Notes: generated by a model not told the origin, from the letters alone. Shown: positions 9,144-18,081, counted from the stretch's first letter. The stretch is DNA of 64,000 bases from an uncultured Psychrobacter sp. (GCF_947488565.1 NZ_CANKZC010000003.1:434001-498000); one strand, 5' to 3'. Program-made: numbers and translations.

Positions 9144-9157
9144 TGAACACTCGTTCA
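9144..9157. promoter_or_regulatory. Putative TetR-family operator upstream of MFS gene
   Basis: TGAACACTCGTTCA has 5-base inverted half-sites around a 4-base centre and matches the palindrome at 7633-7646 at every outer position. It lies 174 bases before the MFS start, farther than a classic promoter operator, so the transcription start would have to be well upstream. Confidence 0.45.
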
Positions 9158-9210
9158 ATAGAAGTTATAGAAGTTTATGTAAATTGCTAAGATATAGTGG
9201 CGAGTAGCAT

Positions 9211-9243
9211 AAAAAAATGCCAACCCATTTAAGTGGCTGGCAT
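9211..9243 (-). terminator. Leftward Rho-independent terminator
   Basis: Read on the minus strand, ATGCCAGCC pairs with GGTTGGCAT (one mismatch) and is followed by seven U residues, the A-run at 9211-9217 on the plus strand. It would end transcripts from the leftward MFS gene that stops at 9465. Confidence 0.65.
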
Positions 9244-9310
9244 GTGGCTGGTTTTTATCTGATTGCGTTAATTTTGATTATAGTCAGTTCATTATAAAAA
9301 GGTTACAGTG

Positions 9311-9380
9311 AGACTGGGGTAAATTTTTTGCCGCATCTGTCGGCGCAGGCACAGCACGCAAGAAAAATTTGTACCAGTCT
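9311..9380. repeat. Interspersed hairpin repeat, copy 2
   Basis: This is the second copy of the element at 6766-6841. The arms AGACTGGGGTAAATTTTT and AAAAATTTGTACCAGTCT are imperfect inverted repeats, and the centre is almost identical to copy 1. It sits between a leftward terminator and the end of the next MFS gene. Confidence 0.8.
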
Positions 9381-9464
9381 AGCGAATTTACGCAGTGTGT
9401 CTCTTTTATTTAGTAACGTAACGATTATACTTACAGTTAACAGTAGTAACGATTTGAGTGTTTG

Positions 9465-10664
9465 TTAGCCAAGTCTTCTACTCAATTCAGAAAAGCGCTT
9501 TATCATATAGATTATGAGTAGCAGAGCCACACTAGCAATAGCGGCCCCAACATAGCCCACGCTTGATAAAGACAGATGCGTCACCGCGTATCCACCAAAG
9601 AGCGCGCCTGTCCCAATCCCTAAGTTGATAATACCTGAAAACATTGACATCAGCATGTCTTGGGCGTTGACGTCGACCATAATGACTTTCGCTTGCATGG
9701 AAATAATCAGCAGCATCAGTGCCGCGCCCCATAACAAGGCAATTAGGCTGAGTGCCCAAATGGAGGTCACGACGAATAATAGCACCAGCATAGAAAAAAG
9801 CATCAGGATCGTCGATATCAGCATCAACCGTGTGTTAAATCGATCACCCCAGCGACTAAATATCACACTGCCTACAATCCCTGCGACACCGAATAATAAT
9901 AGTACAAAAGTGGCTGAGTTCTCACTGACTGAGCCGACCTGTCGCATAAAGGGCTCAATATAAGAGTAGGCGGTATAGTGCGCAGTAAAAACCAGTAGAA
10001 TAAGCAGGTAAAGACAGACCAATAAGGGATTTTTTAATAGCTCGGGAATTTTTCTAAAAGAGCCTTGAAACATACTGGGCAGGGTCGGTAACAGCTTGGC
10101 TTGCAGCGCAAATACCACAAAAGCAATTATCCCAATCCCACCAAACGTCGCACGCCAGCCAAACCATTGACCAACCAAGCGCCCTAAAGGCACACCTAGC
10201 ACCATCGCTAATGAAGTGCCCGTCGCAAGTACGCTAAGTGCCAGTGCCTTTTTGCCTTCTGGTGCCACGCGTATGGCGATAGCGGCGGTGATGGACCAAA
10301 ATATCGCATGCGATAGCGCGATCCCCACTCGGCTGATCAGCAGCACATCAAAGCTCCATGCAAATACTGATAACACATGACTGGCAATAAATACCGCAAA
10401 CAATGCCAATAACAAACGTTTACGCTCAAAGCGACTGGTCAATAGCATCAGCGGCAATGACATAGCCGCGACGATCCACGCATAGAGCGTCAACATCCAA
10501 CCAGTCTCGGCAGTGGTAATAGAAAAATCTTGGGCAATGTCACTGAGTAGGGCGACGGGGACAAATTCTGTGGTATTCATGATAAAAGCACTGACGCCCA
10601 TCAAAAATACTTGAAAATACTGAGTCCGGCGAGCATCTGGGCTCGCCTCAAGGTTTCGTTTCAT
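9465..10664 (-). CDS. MFS transporter, SotB/AraJ-like sugar or drug efflux
   Basis: The roughly 399-residue major facilitator has twelve hydrophobic helices. The first helix region, FLMGVSAFIMNTTEFVPVAL, carries the N-T-T-E-F-V-P-V signature of the DHA1 subgroup with SotB, AraJ and YdhP (arabinose/IPTG and drug exporters), and LLTSRFERKRLLL is the loop 2-3 motif. The start is uncertain: ATG 10664 begins the conserved MKRNLEAS region but has no ribosome binding site, and a TTG at 10715 would add 17 residues. A leftward terminator lies about 220 bases after the stop, beyond a repeat. No regulator adjoins it. Confidence 0.85.
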   Translation of the reverse strand: MKRNLEASPDARRTQYFQVFLMGVSAFIMNTTEFVPVALLSDIAQDFSITTAETGWMLTLYAWIVAAMSLPLMLLTSRFERKRLLLALFAVFIASHVLSVFAWSFDVLLISRVGIALSHAIFWSITAAIAIRVAPEGKKALALSVLATGTSLAMVLGVPLGRLVGQWFGWRATFGGIGIIAFVVFALQAKLLPTLPSMFQGSFRKIPELLKNPLLVCLYLLILLVFTAHYTAYSYIEPFMRQVGSVSENSATFVLLLFGVAGIVGSVIFSRWGDRFNTRLMLISTILMLFSMLVLLFVVTSIWALSLIALLWGAALMLLIISMQAKVIMVDVNAQDMLMSMFSGIINLGIGTGALFGGYAVTHLSLSSVGYVGAAIASVALLLIIYMIKRFSELSRRLG

Positions 10665-11044
10665 AGAATGGGAGCAAATATTTGATGAGATAGAGGTAGC
10701 GAGGCAAGATACCAAGTCAAAGGCATTAGTGAAAGGGCTTTTTTGCTAATGATTGTTAATAGGTGGTTTGGCGTTATATGTTACGGACTAACAATAATTC
10801 TAAAAAAGAAGCACACATATCAGTATTTATTTCTTAGCAGTTGATGTGCTATCATCATTTAACAAACTATCGTGGGTTTAACAGTTTTGACATCGCTAAC
10901 CATATTTATAATAAATGGTGGCGTACAAACCTTGCAACTTCCAGCGCGATATAAAACAATCCTGGTAAAGCGCATGAGCCTGTACTCCGACGTCCTCATT
11001 TGTGCCTGATATTATAATTTTTGTCGGAGTTATAGGAATCTAAG
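10665..11044. other. Intergenic region between divergent genes
   Basis: This 380-base stretch separates the leftward MFS gene from the rightward gene at 11045. The only structure I see is a perfect 8-base inverted repeat, ACTCCGAC at 10984-10991 and GTCGGAGT at 11023-11030, just before the rightward gene; it may be a leader hairpin or an operator. No coding sequence is supported. Confidence 0.5.
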
Positions 11045-11572
11045 GTGTTCAATATCATGAGCCACTCAACCAATCCATCCAAATATACCTGCCGCTATCA
11101 TCCGCGTCATCCACTGGCTCAGTATGCGATTATTCAAATAGAGACGCTTGAGCTGCGTGCGCAGAATATTATCAAAGCCATGGGGTATCCTTTAAAGCAC
11201 ACTATACCTGCTTGCGAGCGCTTACGTCACGTATTGTGTCATCGCTATCTTGGGCTTGATGGTAGCTATATGGACAAATATTTTACAGCTGATGAGTTTT
11301 TAGCAAAGCTATTCATGGTACTTGAGTTGCCTTATGAGCCATTCGCAGAAGATATCGCACAGATTAAATATGAGTTAGCACATGGCCCTAATTCTCTACC
11401 AAAGTATCACTTACAAGCAGAGGTAGGTTTTGACTGTGTCAATACAAGTCGGGTATCTTGTGACGCAGCCTCACGTTTGGCTCAGTTACAGTTGCCATCA
11501 GCGTTTGTCACATTGGATAAAACTGAGCGACAGACAATTATTCAAGAACGTATTTGCGAGTATTATCAGTAG
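11045..11572 (+). CDS. Conserved-looking protein of unknown function
   Basis: I do not recognise this 175-residue protein. It is soluble, with no signal peptide or membrane segment, rich in His and Tyr near the N-terminus (CRYHPRHPLAQYAIIQ) and has a Cys pair in CERLRHVLC. Codon usage is like the neighbours, it stands alone on the plus strand with a ribosome binding site, and no competing frame is open, so it is very likely real. The start is either GTG 11045 (AGGAAT upstream) or ATG 11057 (AAGG upstream). The inverted repeat at 10984-11030 lies in its leader. Confidence 0.65.
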   Translation: MFNIMSHSTNPSKYTCRYHPRHPLAQYAIIQIETLELRAQNIIKAMGYPLKHTIPACERLRHVLCHRYLGLDGSYMDKYFTADEFLAKLFMVLELPYEPFAEDIAQIKYELAHGPNSLPKYHLQAEVGFDCVNTSRVSCDAASRLAQLQLPSAFVTLDKTERQTIIQERICEYYQ

Positions 11573-11681
11573 TACGATGGTGATCTGCTTTAAGGCGATA
11601 TTATCAAGTGGTACTGACTATTAAGTAAGAGAATAAAGAGGTCGATAATATAGAGTATAAGTTGTCATGCCCTAATGATGA

Positions 11682-12362
11682 CTATAAATTGTTTTGTTCC
11701 AAATTTGACAAAAACGCGGCAAAACCGTCATTTACTCGGCCGTCTACACGGCTACTGGTGATGACTCGCACACGATTACTCCAAGTAATAGCATAACCTT
11801 GGGTCTCAAATTTTTTGACCAAATTCACATCTTCATGACATGGTAGGAGACTAAAGCCTCCAACAGCAAGGTAAGCTCGACTACTAAAACTTAAATTTGC
11901 TCCATGGATGTGTCGATGTCCCATCTTGTCTTGATAGTGAGCAACATAATCGCGCCGCGTTTGCGGTGACAAGTTTGTCCAGTCATCGATACTTACCACA
12001 CCGCAAATCATATCAGTCGACTGCTGAGTTATATGAGCGACTTGCTGCACCAGCCAATCTGTAGTCACAACCGTGTCAGCATCTGTGCAAGCAATCCACG
12101 TCGCCCCCTGTGTAATCGTATGTCGAATACCCATATCTCGTGCCCGTCCCACACAGCGATACTCACAGCTTATATGATTGACTGCTAGGTGTCTGAAATG
12201 AGAGAGCGTGTCATCGGTGCAGCTATCAAGCACGACAAGCGGATATGCGGTAATGGTCGAGGGGAGTCGTTCAATGGCAGTTTGCACAGATTCTAGGCAA
12301 GCGCTAATAGTCGATGCTTCGTTGTGAGCGGGAATCACTATACCGATTTTTATATCGTCCAT
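11682..12362 (-). CDS. Glycosyltransferase family 2 protein
   Basis: The 226-residue GT-A fold glycosyltransferase starts directly with the strand IGIVIPAHNEASTISACLESV, the nucleotide-sugar-binding entry. The metal-binding DXD motif is DADTVV (about residue 95-100) and the acceptor-side ED motif is in LPCHEDVNLVKKF. There is no membrane segment. It is the last of four consecutive leftward genes with acyl-CoA dehydrogenase-like, PIG-L deacetylase and NodS-like methyltransferase genes, pointing to a shared small-molecule or surface glycan pathway. The sugar and acceptor are unknown. Confidence 0.85.
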   Translation of the reverse strand: MDDIKIGIVIPAHNEASTISACLESVQTAIERLPSTITAYPLVVLDSCTDDTLSHFRHLAVNHISCEYRCVGRARDMGIRHTITQGATWIACTDADTVVTTDWLVQQVAHITQQSTDMICGVVSIDDWTNLSPQTRRDYVAHYQDKMGHRHIHGANLSFSSRAYLAVGGFSLLPCHEDVNLVKKFETQGYAITWSNRVRVITSSRVDGRVNDGFAAFLSNLEQNNL

Positions 12363-12416
12363 AAGTCTCTCATTGTTTGGCGACTGGTCTTACTCCATCA
12401 TACTTCATTATATTCG

Positions 12417-13208
12417 TCATATCAGGTTTTCCTGCATGGCGACCGAGCGCGGAGAGCGTTGCCAAACGTCTAATAAAAAATCACAATCTACAATTTGGCT
12501 TTGATGATTAAACGTTGCTTGCGGCGTCTCTTTGTCATTTATAGTATGAAAGGTCTGGTGCAGACGTTGATGTACTGTCTCGCCCGTCATCACAAAGCCA
12601 TCAATACTATATCGCCAATGGCAGAACAGTATAGTGCCACCTATTGCAAGGTTTTGCTGAGACCAAGCGATAACCTTATCGAGATCAGTGGGCGATAAAT
12701 AATATAAAATTTCACTAATAACAATTAAATCAAAAGGAGGATTATGCGTGTCTAAGACCTCTGATTCTGATAAAGGATAGGCTTTTAACAGCGCATCCTG
12801 TAAGTTCAATAACGTATTAGGAATGACCCCTTGAATCACCTTAGCATGAGCGTAATTTGCCAAGCGTTGTTTGGCAAGTGCTACCGCTTGATGATTACCA
12901 TCTACGCATGTCAAAGTCTGGCAACGGTGGGCCAATAATTCGCTAAATACGCCATTGCCAGAGCCCAGCTCAATGGCGTTGCTGTATTTCTCCTGTGGTA
13001 GTATCGCTAGACAGATATCACGTTTTCTTTTTTCATACCAGCGGGTCTGATACTCCCATGGATCAGTGTTGTCGTTATATAAGGCATCAAAATACGTTTC
13101 TGAGTAGGCATCAGTGCGATTGTCAATATGACTAAAACTGTCCAAAGTTGTTTTAGCGAAACTATCAACAAGATCAGCTGATGTTGTCGATTTAGGTGAG
13201 TGACTCAT
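12417..13208 (-). CDS. NodS-like SAM-dependent methyltransferase
   Basis: The 263-residue protein is a class I methyltransferase with the SAM-binding motif AIELGSGNGVFSELLA, the acidic ribose-binding residue in LTCVDGN, and FDLIVISEILYYLSP as motif IV. The segment DPWEYQTRWYEKRKRDICLA is typical of NodS-type N-methyltransferases acting on deacetylated amino sugars. That suits the overlapping upstream gene, a PIG-L deacetylase. ATG 13208 is chosen because the conserved region begins after it; the open frame upstream only overlaps the PIG-L gene. Overlap with that gene is 17 bases, so coupling is likely. Confidence 0.82.
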   Translation of the reverse strand: MSHSPKSTTSADLVDSFAKTTLDSFSHIDNRTDAYSETYFDALYNDNTDPWEYQTRWYEKRKRDICLAILPQEKYSNAIELGSGNGVFSELLAHRCQTLTCVDGNHQAVALAKQRLANYAHAKVIQGVIPNTLLNLQDALLKAYPLSESEVLDTHNPPFDLIVISEILYYLSPTDLDKVIAWSQQNLAIGGTILFCHWRYSIDGFVMTGETVHQRLHQTFHTINDKETPQATFNHQSQIVDCDFLLDVWQRSPRSVAMQENLI

Positions 13209-14010
13209 ATAGATAAACTTCCCAAGGTTGGCTAATTCTAGCAATGGTTTGAGCAGATAAAATAGGCGGGTTGCCCGTACTTTCATCAACGGTAATTTGA
13301 CTGTCAAAACAGGCAATTGCTTGGCTTTTACGCTGCAATTGCTCAGCGTTCAAATCGACTCTAACAGCATGATGCCAAGGAATGCGAGTGTCGGCAGGCT
13401 TTGCCCAGTGCCATGCCCAAATCAATACCTGATAACACGCTATCTGCTGCTGTTTAGCAAATGCAGTGACCACACGCCCTGTCGCCTCATGATCAGGGTG
13501 ACCATCGTGCATAAAAGGCGTCACTAAAATATCGTCAGGCTGGATAATAGCGGTCAGTTTTTGCCAAAACTGCTCTTGCTCGGCAAACACATTGCCATCC
13601 GTCAAATTTAGCGCAACGATGGTCACTTGATGAGCGATGCCCAATACTTCTAACGCCGCTAGGCTTTCTTTTGGACGGATAATATCAAGCTGCTGCGGAG
13701 GATAAATCTGTGAGTCTGGATGGCTTTGAGTGCCATTGGTCACGTGAATAAGTATAATAGGATTACCATTAATAGCCACTTGCTGTAGCAAGCCACTAGA
13801 GCCCAATATTTCATCATCAGGATGCGGGGCAAAAATGCACACCCGCTGGTTTGGTGAAAAACGCTTGGCTATATCCAATCGAGGGAGGTTTTGTAGCCCT
13901 TGCCAGTTTTGCCAGCTATCTATACTGGTGCCATCGCCTGCTATTATACGATCGCCAACGATTGGATGATGACTCTCAGACGTAGCCATATTGGGAGTTA
14001 CAGTTGCCAT
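13192..14010 (-). CDS. PIG-L family deacetylase
   Basis: The 272-residue PIG-L/LmbE-like zinc deacetylase carries the diagnostic AHPDDE-type motif as APHPDDEILGS (about residues 60-70) and the second zinc-ligand region HDGHPDHEATG. The family removes N-acetyl groups from GlcNAc-containing substrates such as GlcNAc-PI, GlcNAc-inositol or bacillithiol precursors. It is cytosolic, without a signal peptide. The gene overlaps the acyl-CoA dehydrogenase-like gene upstream by 13 bases and the methyltransferase gene downstream by 17. A deacetylase followed by an N-methyltransferase and a glycosyltransferase suggests modification of an amino sugar. Confidence 0.88.
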   Translation of the reverse strand: MATVTPNMATSESHHPIVGDRIIAGDGTSIDSWQNWQGLQNLPRLDIAKRFSPNQRVCIFAPHPDDEILGSSGLLQQVAINGNPIILIHVTNGTQSHPDSQIYPPQQLDIIRPKESLAALEVLGIAHQVTIVALNLTDGNVFAEQEQFWQKLTAIIQPDDILVTPFMHDGHPDHEATGRVVTAFAKQQQIACYQVLIWAWHWAKPADTRIPWHHAVRVDLNAEQLQRKSQAIACFDSQITVDESTGNPPILSAQTIARISQPWEVYLYESLT

Positions 14011-15095
14011 ATATTTACCTGCCCGTCTGTTAAATCACTGGTTGCGGTGCTAGATAGCTCGCCAATTTTTTGTAAATCAAACGCGCCATGACTTTGGCGG
14101 ATAAATACGCTTAGATCTGCTGATAATCTTGCAAAATGCGCGTTACCACAAAATGGTGCCGCGCCCAATGCTTGTCCAGCACTCTCTATTACTTGCCGAG
14201 CGACTTGCTCGACATGCGCCCTTAACTCGCGAATAGCCAGCTCATGGGACAGCGTGGGCTGGGTGTCTATGAGTTGAGCCACATGATGAAAATACTGCTG
14301 AGTAACACTCAATGCTGTACCGACTTGTCCTAAATACATGGCTTTGTAGTCATTTGGCTTTTTTTGATAAGACTGTATTAAATAAGTGGCTATATATGAG
14401 GCTGCCCCATACCAGCAAGCAGCAACACCTGCCGCTCCATGCCAAAATCCTACGCGCTCTAGGTACGCATCGGCTTCCCCAGCAGTATCAGCCGTTACCT
14501 GATCGAACGTTATAGTGGCAGTATCAGTGGCTTGCATACCTACTGCTTGCCATCCACTATTATCAATCGCAATGCCATCTTGCTGCATATCCACGACCAG
14601 TAGTTGTGAGCGACCATGCTCATCTCGATAAGTTATTACCCCATAATTGACAATATTCGCGCCTGAACACCATGCTTTTGTGCCGCTTATTTTGCCTTGC
14701 TGATAGCGTATGGGATCAGGGTGACCCTCTGACGCCCAAACTGCGCATAGCCCTTTTACTGCTTTGTCATAACCCAATTCGTGCAAGATGCTTAGTGCAT
14801 CTAGGTGCGACTCAAACCACTTTATAATCGTTAAGTCGATACTGGCAACATACGCCAGCACTTGCCAACGAACTAATGTGCGTGAGTCTGTTCCATCATT
14901 ATCGGCTGTACCGCTGGCAGGATGCGGGATTTTGTCACTATATGTGATTAAGATATTTAATAGGTCACGGCGCAATTCGTCCGTCATGACAGGCAAGTCA
15001 GTACCTGTTGGGTCAGTACCTGTTAAATCAGTACTTATCACGTCTTTTATAGCGGCTTTAATATCCTGCAATAAATTAACTTTTGCGTCCAGCAT
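13998..15095 (-). CDS. Acyl-CoA dehydrogenase-like protein
   Basis: The 365-residue protein has the acyl-CoA dehydrogenase fold, though diverged. Visible traits are SGTKAWCSGA in the middle beta-domain, where classical enzymes have a similar G-x-K-x-W/F-I-x-N/S-x-A pattern, a helical C-terminal domain and GAAPFCGNAHFARLSADLSVFIRQSHG near the end, like the FAD/adenine-contact region. The catalytic Glu is not obvious. In this cluster with PIG-L, methyltransferase and glycosyltransferase genes it may act as an acyl oxidase, a hydroxylase or a non-redox partner. Its start is 98 bases after the otsA stop on the same strand. Confidence 0.72.
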   Translation of the reverse strand: MLDAKVNLLQDIKAAIKDVISTDLTGTDPTGTDLPVMTDELRRDLLNILITYSDKIPHPASGTADNDGTDSRTLVRWQVLAYVASIDLTIIKWFESHLDALSILHELGYDKAVKGLCAVWASEGHPDPIRYQQGKISGTKAWCSGANIVNYGVITYRDEHGRSQLLVVDMQQDGIAIDNSGWQAVGMQATDTATITFDQVTADTAGEADAYLERVGFWHGAAGVAACWYGAASYIATYLIQSYQKKPNDYKAMYLGQVGTALSVTQQYFHHVAQLIDTQPTLSHELAIRELRAHVEQVARQVIESAGQALGAAPFCGNAHFARLSADLSVFIRQSHGAFDLQKIGELSSTATSDLTDGQVNIWQL

Positions 15096-15193
15096 AAGGG
15101 TTCCCTAATTATTTTTATAAATAAGTTATTGAGACTACGCTCAAGGACTAGCTATGGGTTAAACATCGTTAATCATAAATCGACGACAAGACG

Positions 15194-16837
15194 TCATCGG
15201 TATAAATCCTCTAAGAAGTCTTGCTGCCAAGCTTGTAAGTCATACTGCCAAAGACCTTGCAGTAACGTCTGATAGCGCGACTTACGCTCTTTTAGTGGCA
15301 TCGTTAGAGCAGTGTTTAGACCTTGTATGATGCTCTTTGGATTGTGCGGGTCGATGATAACAGCTGCCTGCATTTGCTCGGCTGCTCCTGCATAATCAGA
15401 GAGTAGCAGCACCCCAGGATTGTCTGGGTTTTGTGCAGCAATGTATTCTTTAGCGACTAGATTCATACCGTCTTTGAGCGAATTTACCCAGCCAATATCG
15501 CTATACCAAAACGCTGCCATCAATTCTCCATGACTTAACACGTTTTCACTATAGGTAATCGCCTGCCAATTGTTTGTAGAGTCGAAAGTATCAAGCTTAC
15601 ACGTCTTTACATCGTCAATTTTAAAAGCATCTGAGTGCGCCTCAATCGGTGAGAATTGCTGATTTACCTCATTGACAGTCTGTCTAACATCGTCATAAAG
15701 CCGCTGATAAACGGGAAGATCTAAGCGACTAGGACAAGCAATTTGTATCAATTTTAGCTGATTTTGATAAGCTGGATATTGCTGCAAAAATTGGCGATAG
15801 GCCGAAAAACGCTCTAACAATCCTTTGGAATAATCAATCCTATCTACCGCGATTATCTGCTGAACGGCTGATTTTATATCAGTCTTTTCTGGCATTTGTC
15901 TTTTGTATTGCGAAGATAAATATGAAGATGAATTAATGACTTGCTGTTGTATTTTGGCGACATCTATACCGATTGGATAAGCATCAATCATGATGCGGTG
16001 CGGGGCATCTAAGTCGAGGTTGAGTACCAACTGCGCACCAGATGATCGATTGGATTTAGCAAAATCTTGTGCTGTATGTGCAGATTTATTTGAACACTCT
16101 TTTAGCTTATTATCAGTTTTTAATATGCTGCCGGTTTTTGACATACTATCGGTTAAGTGGCGGGTGTCTAGATAGCTGTCTTTTAAATAATGGTTAAAAA
16201 CCGCCAGACAATTGGCTTTGTCTTGCTCAGTTTGCATACCGAATACATCGTAATGAGCAAGGTGCTTAATCAATTCAGGACTTTGATCAAGCTTTTGCCA
16301 AAATGCGAGGGGGGCAAACGGGATGTGCAAAAACAAGCCAATACGGTTATTTAAGCCCAGCTGCCTACAATAATATGCCACACTTAAAAAGTGGTAATCA
16401 TGTACCCAAATGACATCATCGGGTCGAATAATCTTTTTTAATTGTTTGGCAAAAAGTTGGTTGACCGCTTGATAGCCTGCATAATCTTCTGGCGCTTGGC
16501 TAATCAGATGAGCTTGCTCGTGCAAGAGTAACCACAATACATTATTAGCAAATCCGCAATAAAAATGCTGATATTGTTTAGACGTGAGGGCAGTGGTCAT
16601 ATAAGTGATATTCTTATTCGCCACTTGTACATCGGCATCGGTTGCAGCATCTTGTCCATTACAGTTAAACTCATTGTCAACGCCGTCGTCACAAGCGTCT
16701 ACAATATCACCATTCCAGCCCATCCAAATGCCTGAGTTTCCTATTAGCATGTCATGCAGGGCGACGGCAAGTCCGCCTGCCATTGGGTTGTTATCGGGCA
16801 TTTTTACCCGATTGGATAAAACGATTAAGCGGCTCAT
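15194..16837 (-). CDS. otsA: Trehalose-6-phosphate synthase
   Basis: The GT20 enzyme makes trehalose 6-phosphate from UDP-glucose and glucose 6-phosphate in the cytosol. Family motifs are the start SRLIVLSNRV, the GGLAVAL loop, VIWVHDYHFL, RIGLFLHIPFAP, AVDRIDYSKGLLERF and DGMNLVAKEYIAAQ. At about 547 residues it is longer than E. coli OtsA (474). The extra length comes from a low-complexity insertion around residues 235-270, rich in Ser, Lys and Thr, and a second near 405-425. ATG 16837 overlaps the otsB stop in an ATGA arrangement, the usual coupling; the open frame also has an ATG 9 bases upstream. Role: osmotic and cold protection. Confidence 0.93.
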   Translation of the reverse strand: MSRLIVLSNRVKMPDNNPMAGGLAVALHDMLIGNSGIWMGWNGDIVDACDDGVDNEFNCNGQDAATDADVQVANKNITYMTTALTSKQYQHFYCGFANNVLWLLLHEQAHLISQAPEDYAGYQAVNQLFAKQLKKIIRPDDVIWVHDYHFLSVAYYCRQLGLNNRIGLFLHIPFAPLAFWQKLDQSPELIKHLAHYDVFGMQTEQDKANCLAVFNHYLKDSYLDTRHLTDSMSKTGSILKTDNKLKECSNKSAHTAQDFAKSNRSSGAQLVLNLDLDAPHRIMIDAYPIGIDVAKIQQQVINSSSYLSSQYKRQMPEKTDIKSAVQQIIAVDRIDYSKGLLERFSAYRQFLQQYPAYQNQLKLIQIACPSRLDLPVYQRLYDDVRQTVNEVNQQFSPIEAHSDAFKIDDVKTCKLDTFDSTNNWQAITYSENVLSHGELMAAFWYSDIGWVNSLKDGMNLVAKEYIAAQNPDNPGVLLLSDYAGAAEQMQAAVIIDPHNPKSIIQGLNTALTMPLKERKSRYQTLLQGLWQYDLQAWQQDFLEDLYR

Positions 16838-17775
16838 ATAAGACATCTCGTTGTTTTTTTAGTAATAAAGTCATTAGGAGCGGATGATTCAGATAAAAGA
16901 GTGGCTCGGTTTTGACAAAAGTCCAAAAAGCTACGCAGTAAAACCGTTACCTCAGTAATGTCATGTACGTAGTAATGAGCACAAGTGGCTCCACTACCTA
17001 CTTTAATGCCCATACCTTTTATAGGCTGACCAAGCTGCGCCATAGATGTATTATCGCTTAGGGCATCTTCTTGTTGTATGGCTCTAAATCCTGCCTCATC
17101 AGTGATATCATCACCGATAAAGATAGGACAAAGTTTGTGATCGGTTTGCATTTTTTTTAATAAAGTTAGAATAGCGGCACCTTTATCCGCCCCTTTTGGC
17201 ACCGCCTCCCAAACATATTTGCCTTGTTGCAACGTCCAATTGACATAACTTTTTACCCTTTTTGCCATAATGGCATACGCCGTATCAGCTAAATCAGGGT
17301 TTTGGCGATAGTGCAGAGCGACAGAGTAAGGCTTATCTTCTATGGTAAAGTCTTTATAAGGTTTGCAGGATTGGATAATGGCCAGTTTAATAGCGCTAAG
17401 TTCAGTGTTATCAAATTGCAAAGTATCTGAATTGTCGTAGTTTGTACCTTGGGCTTCATTACGATCAAATTCTATTTCGAGACCATGAGTGGCTGCAATC
17501 GGTACTTGTATCGAAGATAGCATTTGCTTTGCTTCTGCCAAGCTACGTCCCGTTACGACACCTATATCAACGCCGCAACTTTGTATGTCTTTTATGAGGG
17601 ACAGTGTTGCAGCTGGGATGATGCTATCTTTTGGATTGAGCGTAAAATCAGCAAGTGTGCCATCGATATCTAAAAACAAGCAATAATCCTGCTGAATAGA
17701 CAGACAATCAGCAAAACTTCTTGGTTTGATATACATCGGTGATATATTCAGATGAGAGTCTTTCGCTGTAGGCAC
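16834..17775 (-). CDS. otsB: Trehalose-6-phosphate phosphatase
   Basis: The 313-residue HAD-superfamily phosphatase removes phosphate from trehalose 6-phosphate made by OtsA. It has HAD motif I as LFLDIDGTLADF with both catalytic aspartates, VVTGRS as motif II, the Lys in PKGADKGAA, and motif IV as FIGDDITDEAGF. The likely start is GTG 17775, with AGAGGA at good spacing; the first ATG (17736) has no ribosome binding site. It is the promoter-proximal gene of a leftward run otsB-otsA-acyl-CoA dehydrogenase-PIG-L-methyltransferase-GT2. The C-terminal 35 residues after the HAD core are extra and not conserved in appearance. Confidence 0.93.
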   Translation of the reverse strand: MPTAKDSHLNISPMYIKPRSFADCLSIQQDYCLFLDIDGTLADFTLNPKDSIIPAATLSLIKDIQSCGVDIGVVTGRSLAEAKQMLSSIQVPIAATHGLEIEFDRNEAQGTNYDNSDTLQFDNTELSAIKLAIIQSCKPYKDFTIEDKPYSVALHYRQNPDLADTAYAIMAKRVKSYVNWTLQQGKYVWEAVPKGADKGAAILTLLKKMQTDHKLCPIFIGDDITDEAGFRAIQQEDALSDNTSMAQLGQPIKGMGIKVGSGATCAHYYVHDITEVTVLLRSFLDFCQNRATLLSESSAPNDFITKKTTRCLI

Positions 17776-18081
17776 ATCTTTTTCCTCTTAATCGATAGGT
17801 CATCACATTAGCTCGTCATGGTTTGACTTTATTCAGTCTTAATATAAAACAGGCTTTAATTGCTTAAAGTGAATATATCTTTAAGTATTTGTTTATAAAG
17901 CAATAATAACTGGTAAAGTCTGATAATAAGTTTGCCACAAACCGACTCACACTGCGACATGATGACTGTGTCATTTAGTATGAATTTTTTTAGTGTAAAA
18001 CTTTTAATTTATCAGACAATGTGGTTGATGATAAGATAATAGCCTGCACTTTTAAGCCCATTCATCTAGATTAAACTAAGA
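17776..18081. other. Divergent intergenic region
   Basis: These 306 bases separate otsB (leftward) from the GST-like gene (rightward). The region is AT-rich and must hold both promoters, but I see no clear operator, hairpin or small gene. Confidence 0.5.

Larger units (their letters stand above)
8971..9464. other. Intergenic region with operator, terminator and repeat
   Basis: This 494-base gap has no convincing gene. It carries, in order, the promoter region of the leftward MFS gene with the TGAAC palindrome at 9144, a leftward terminator hairpin at 9211-9243 and the second copy of the hairpin repeat at 9311-9380. Confidence 0.7.
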
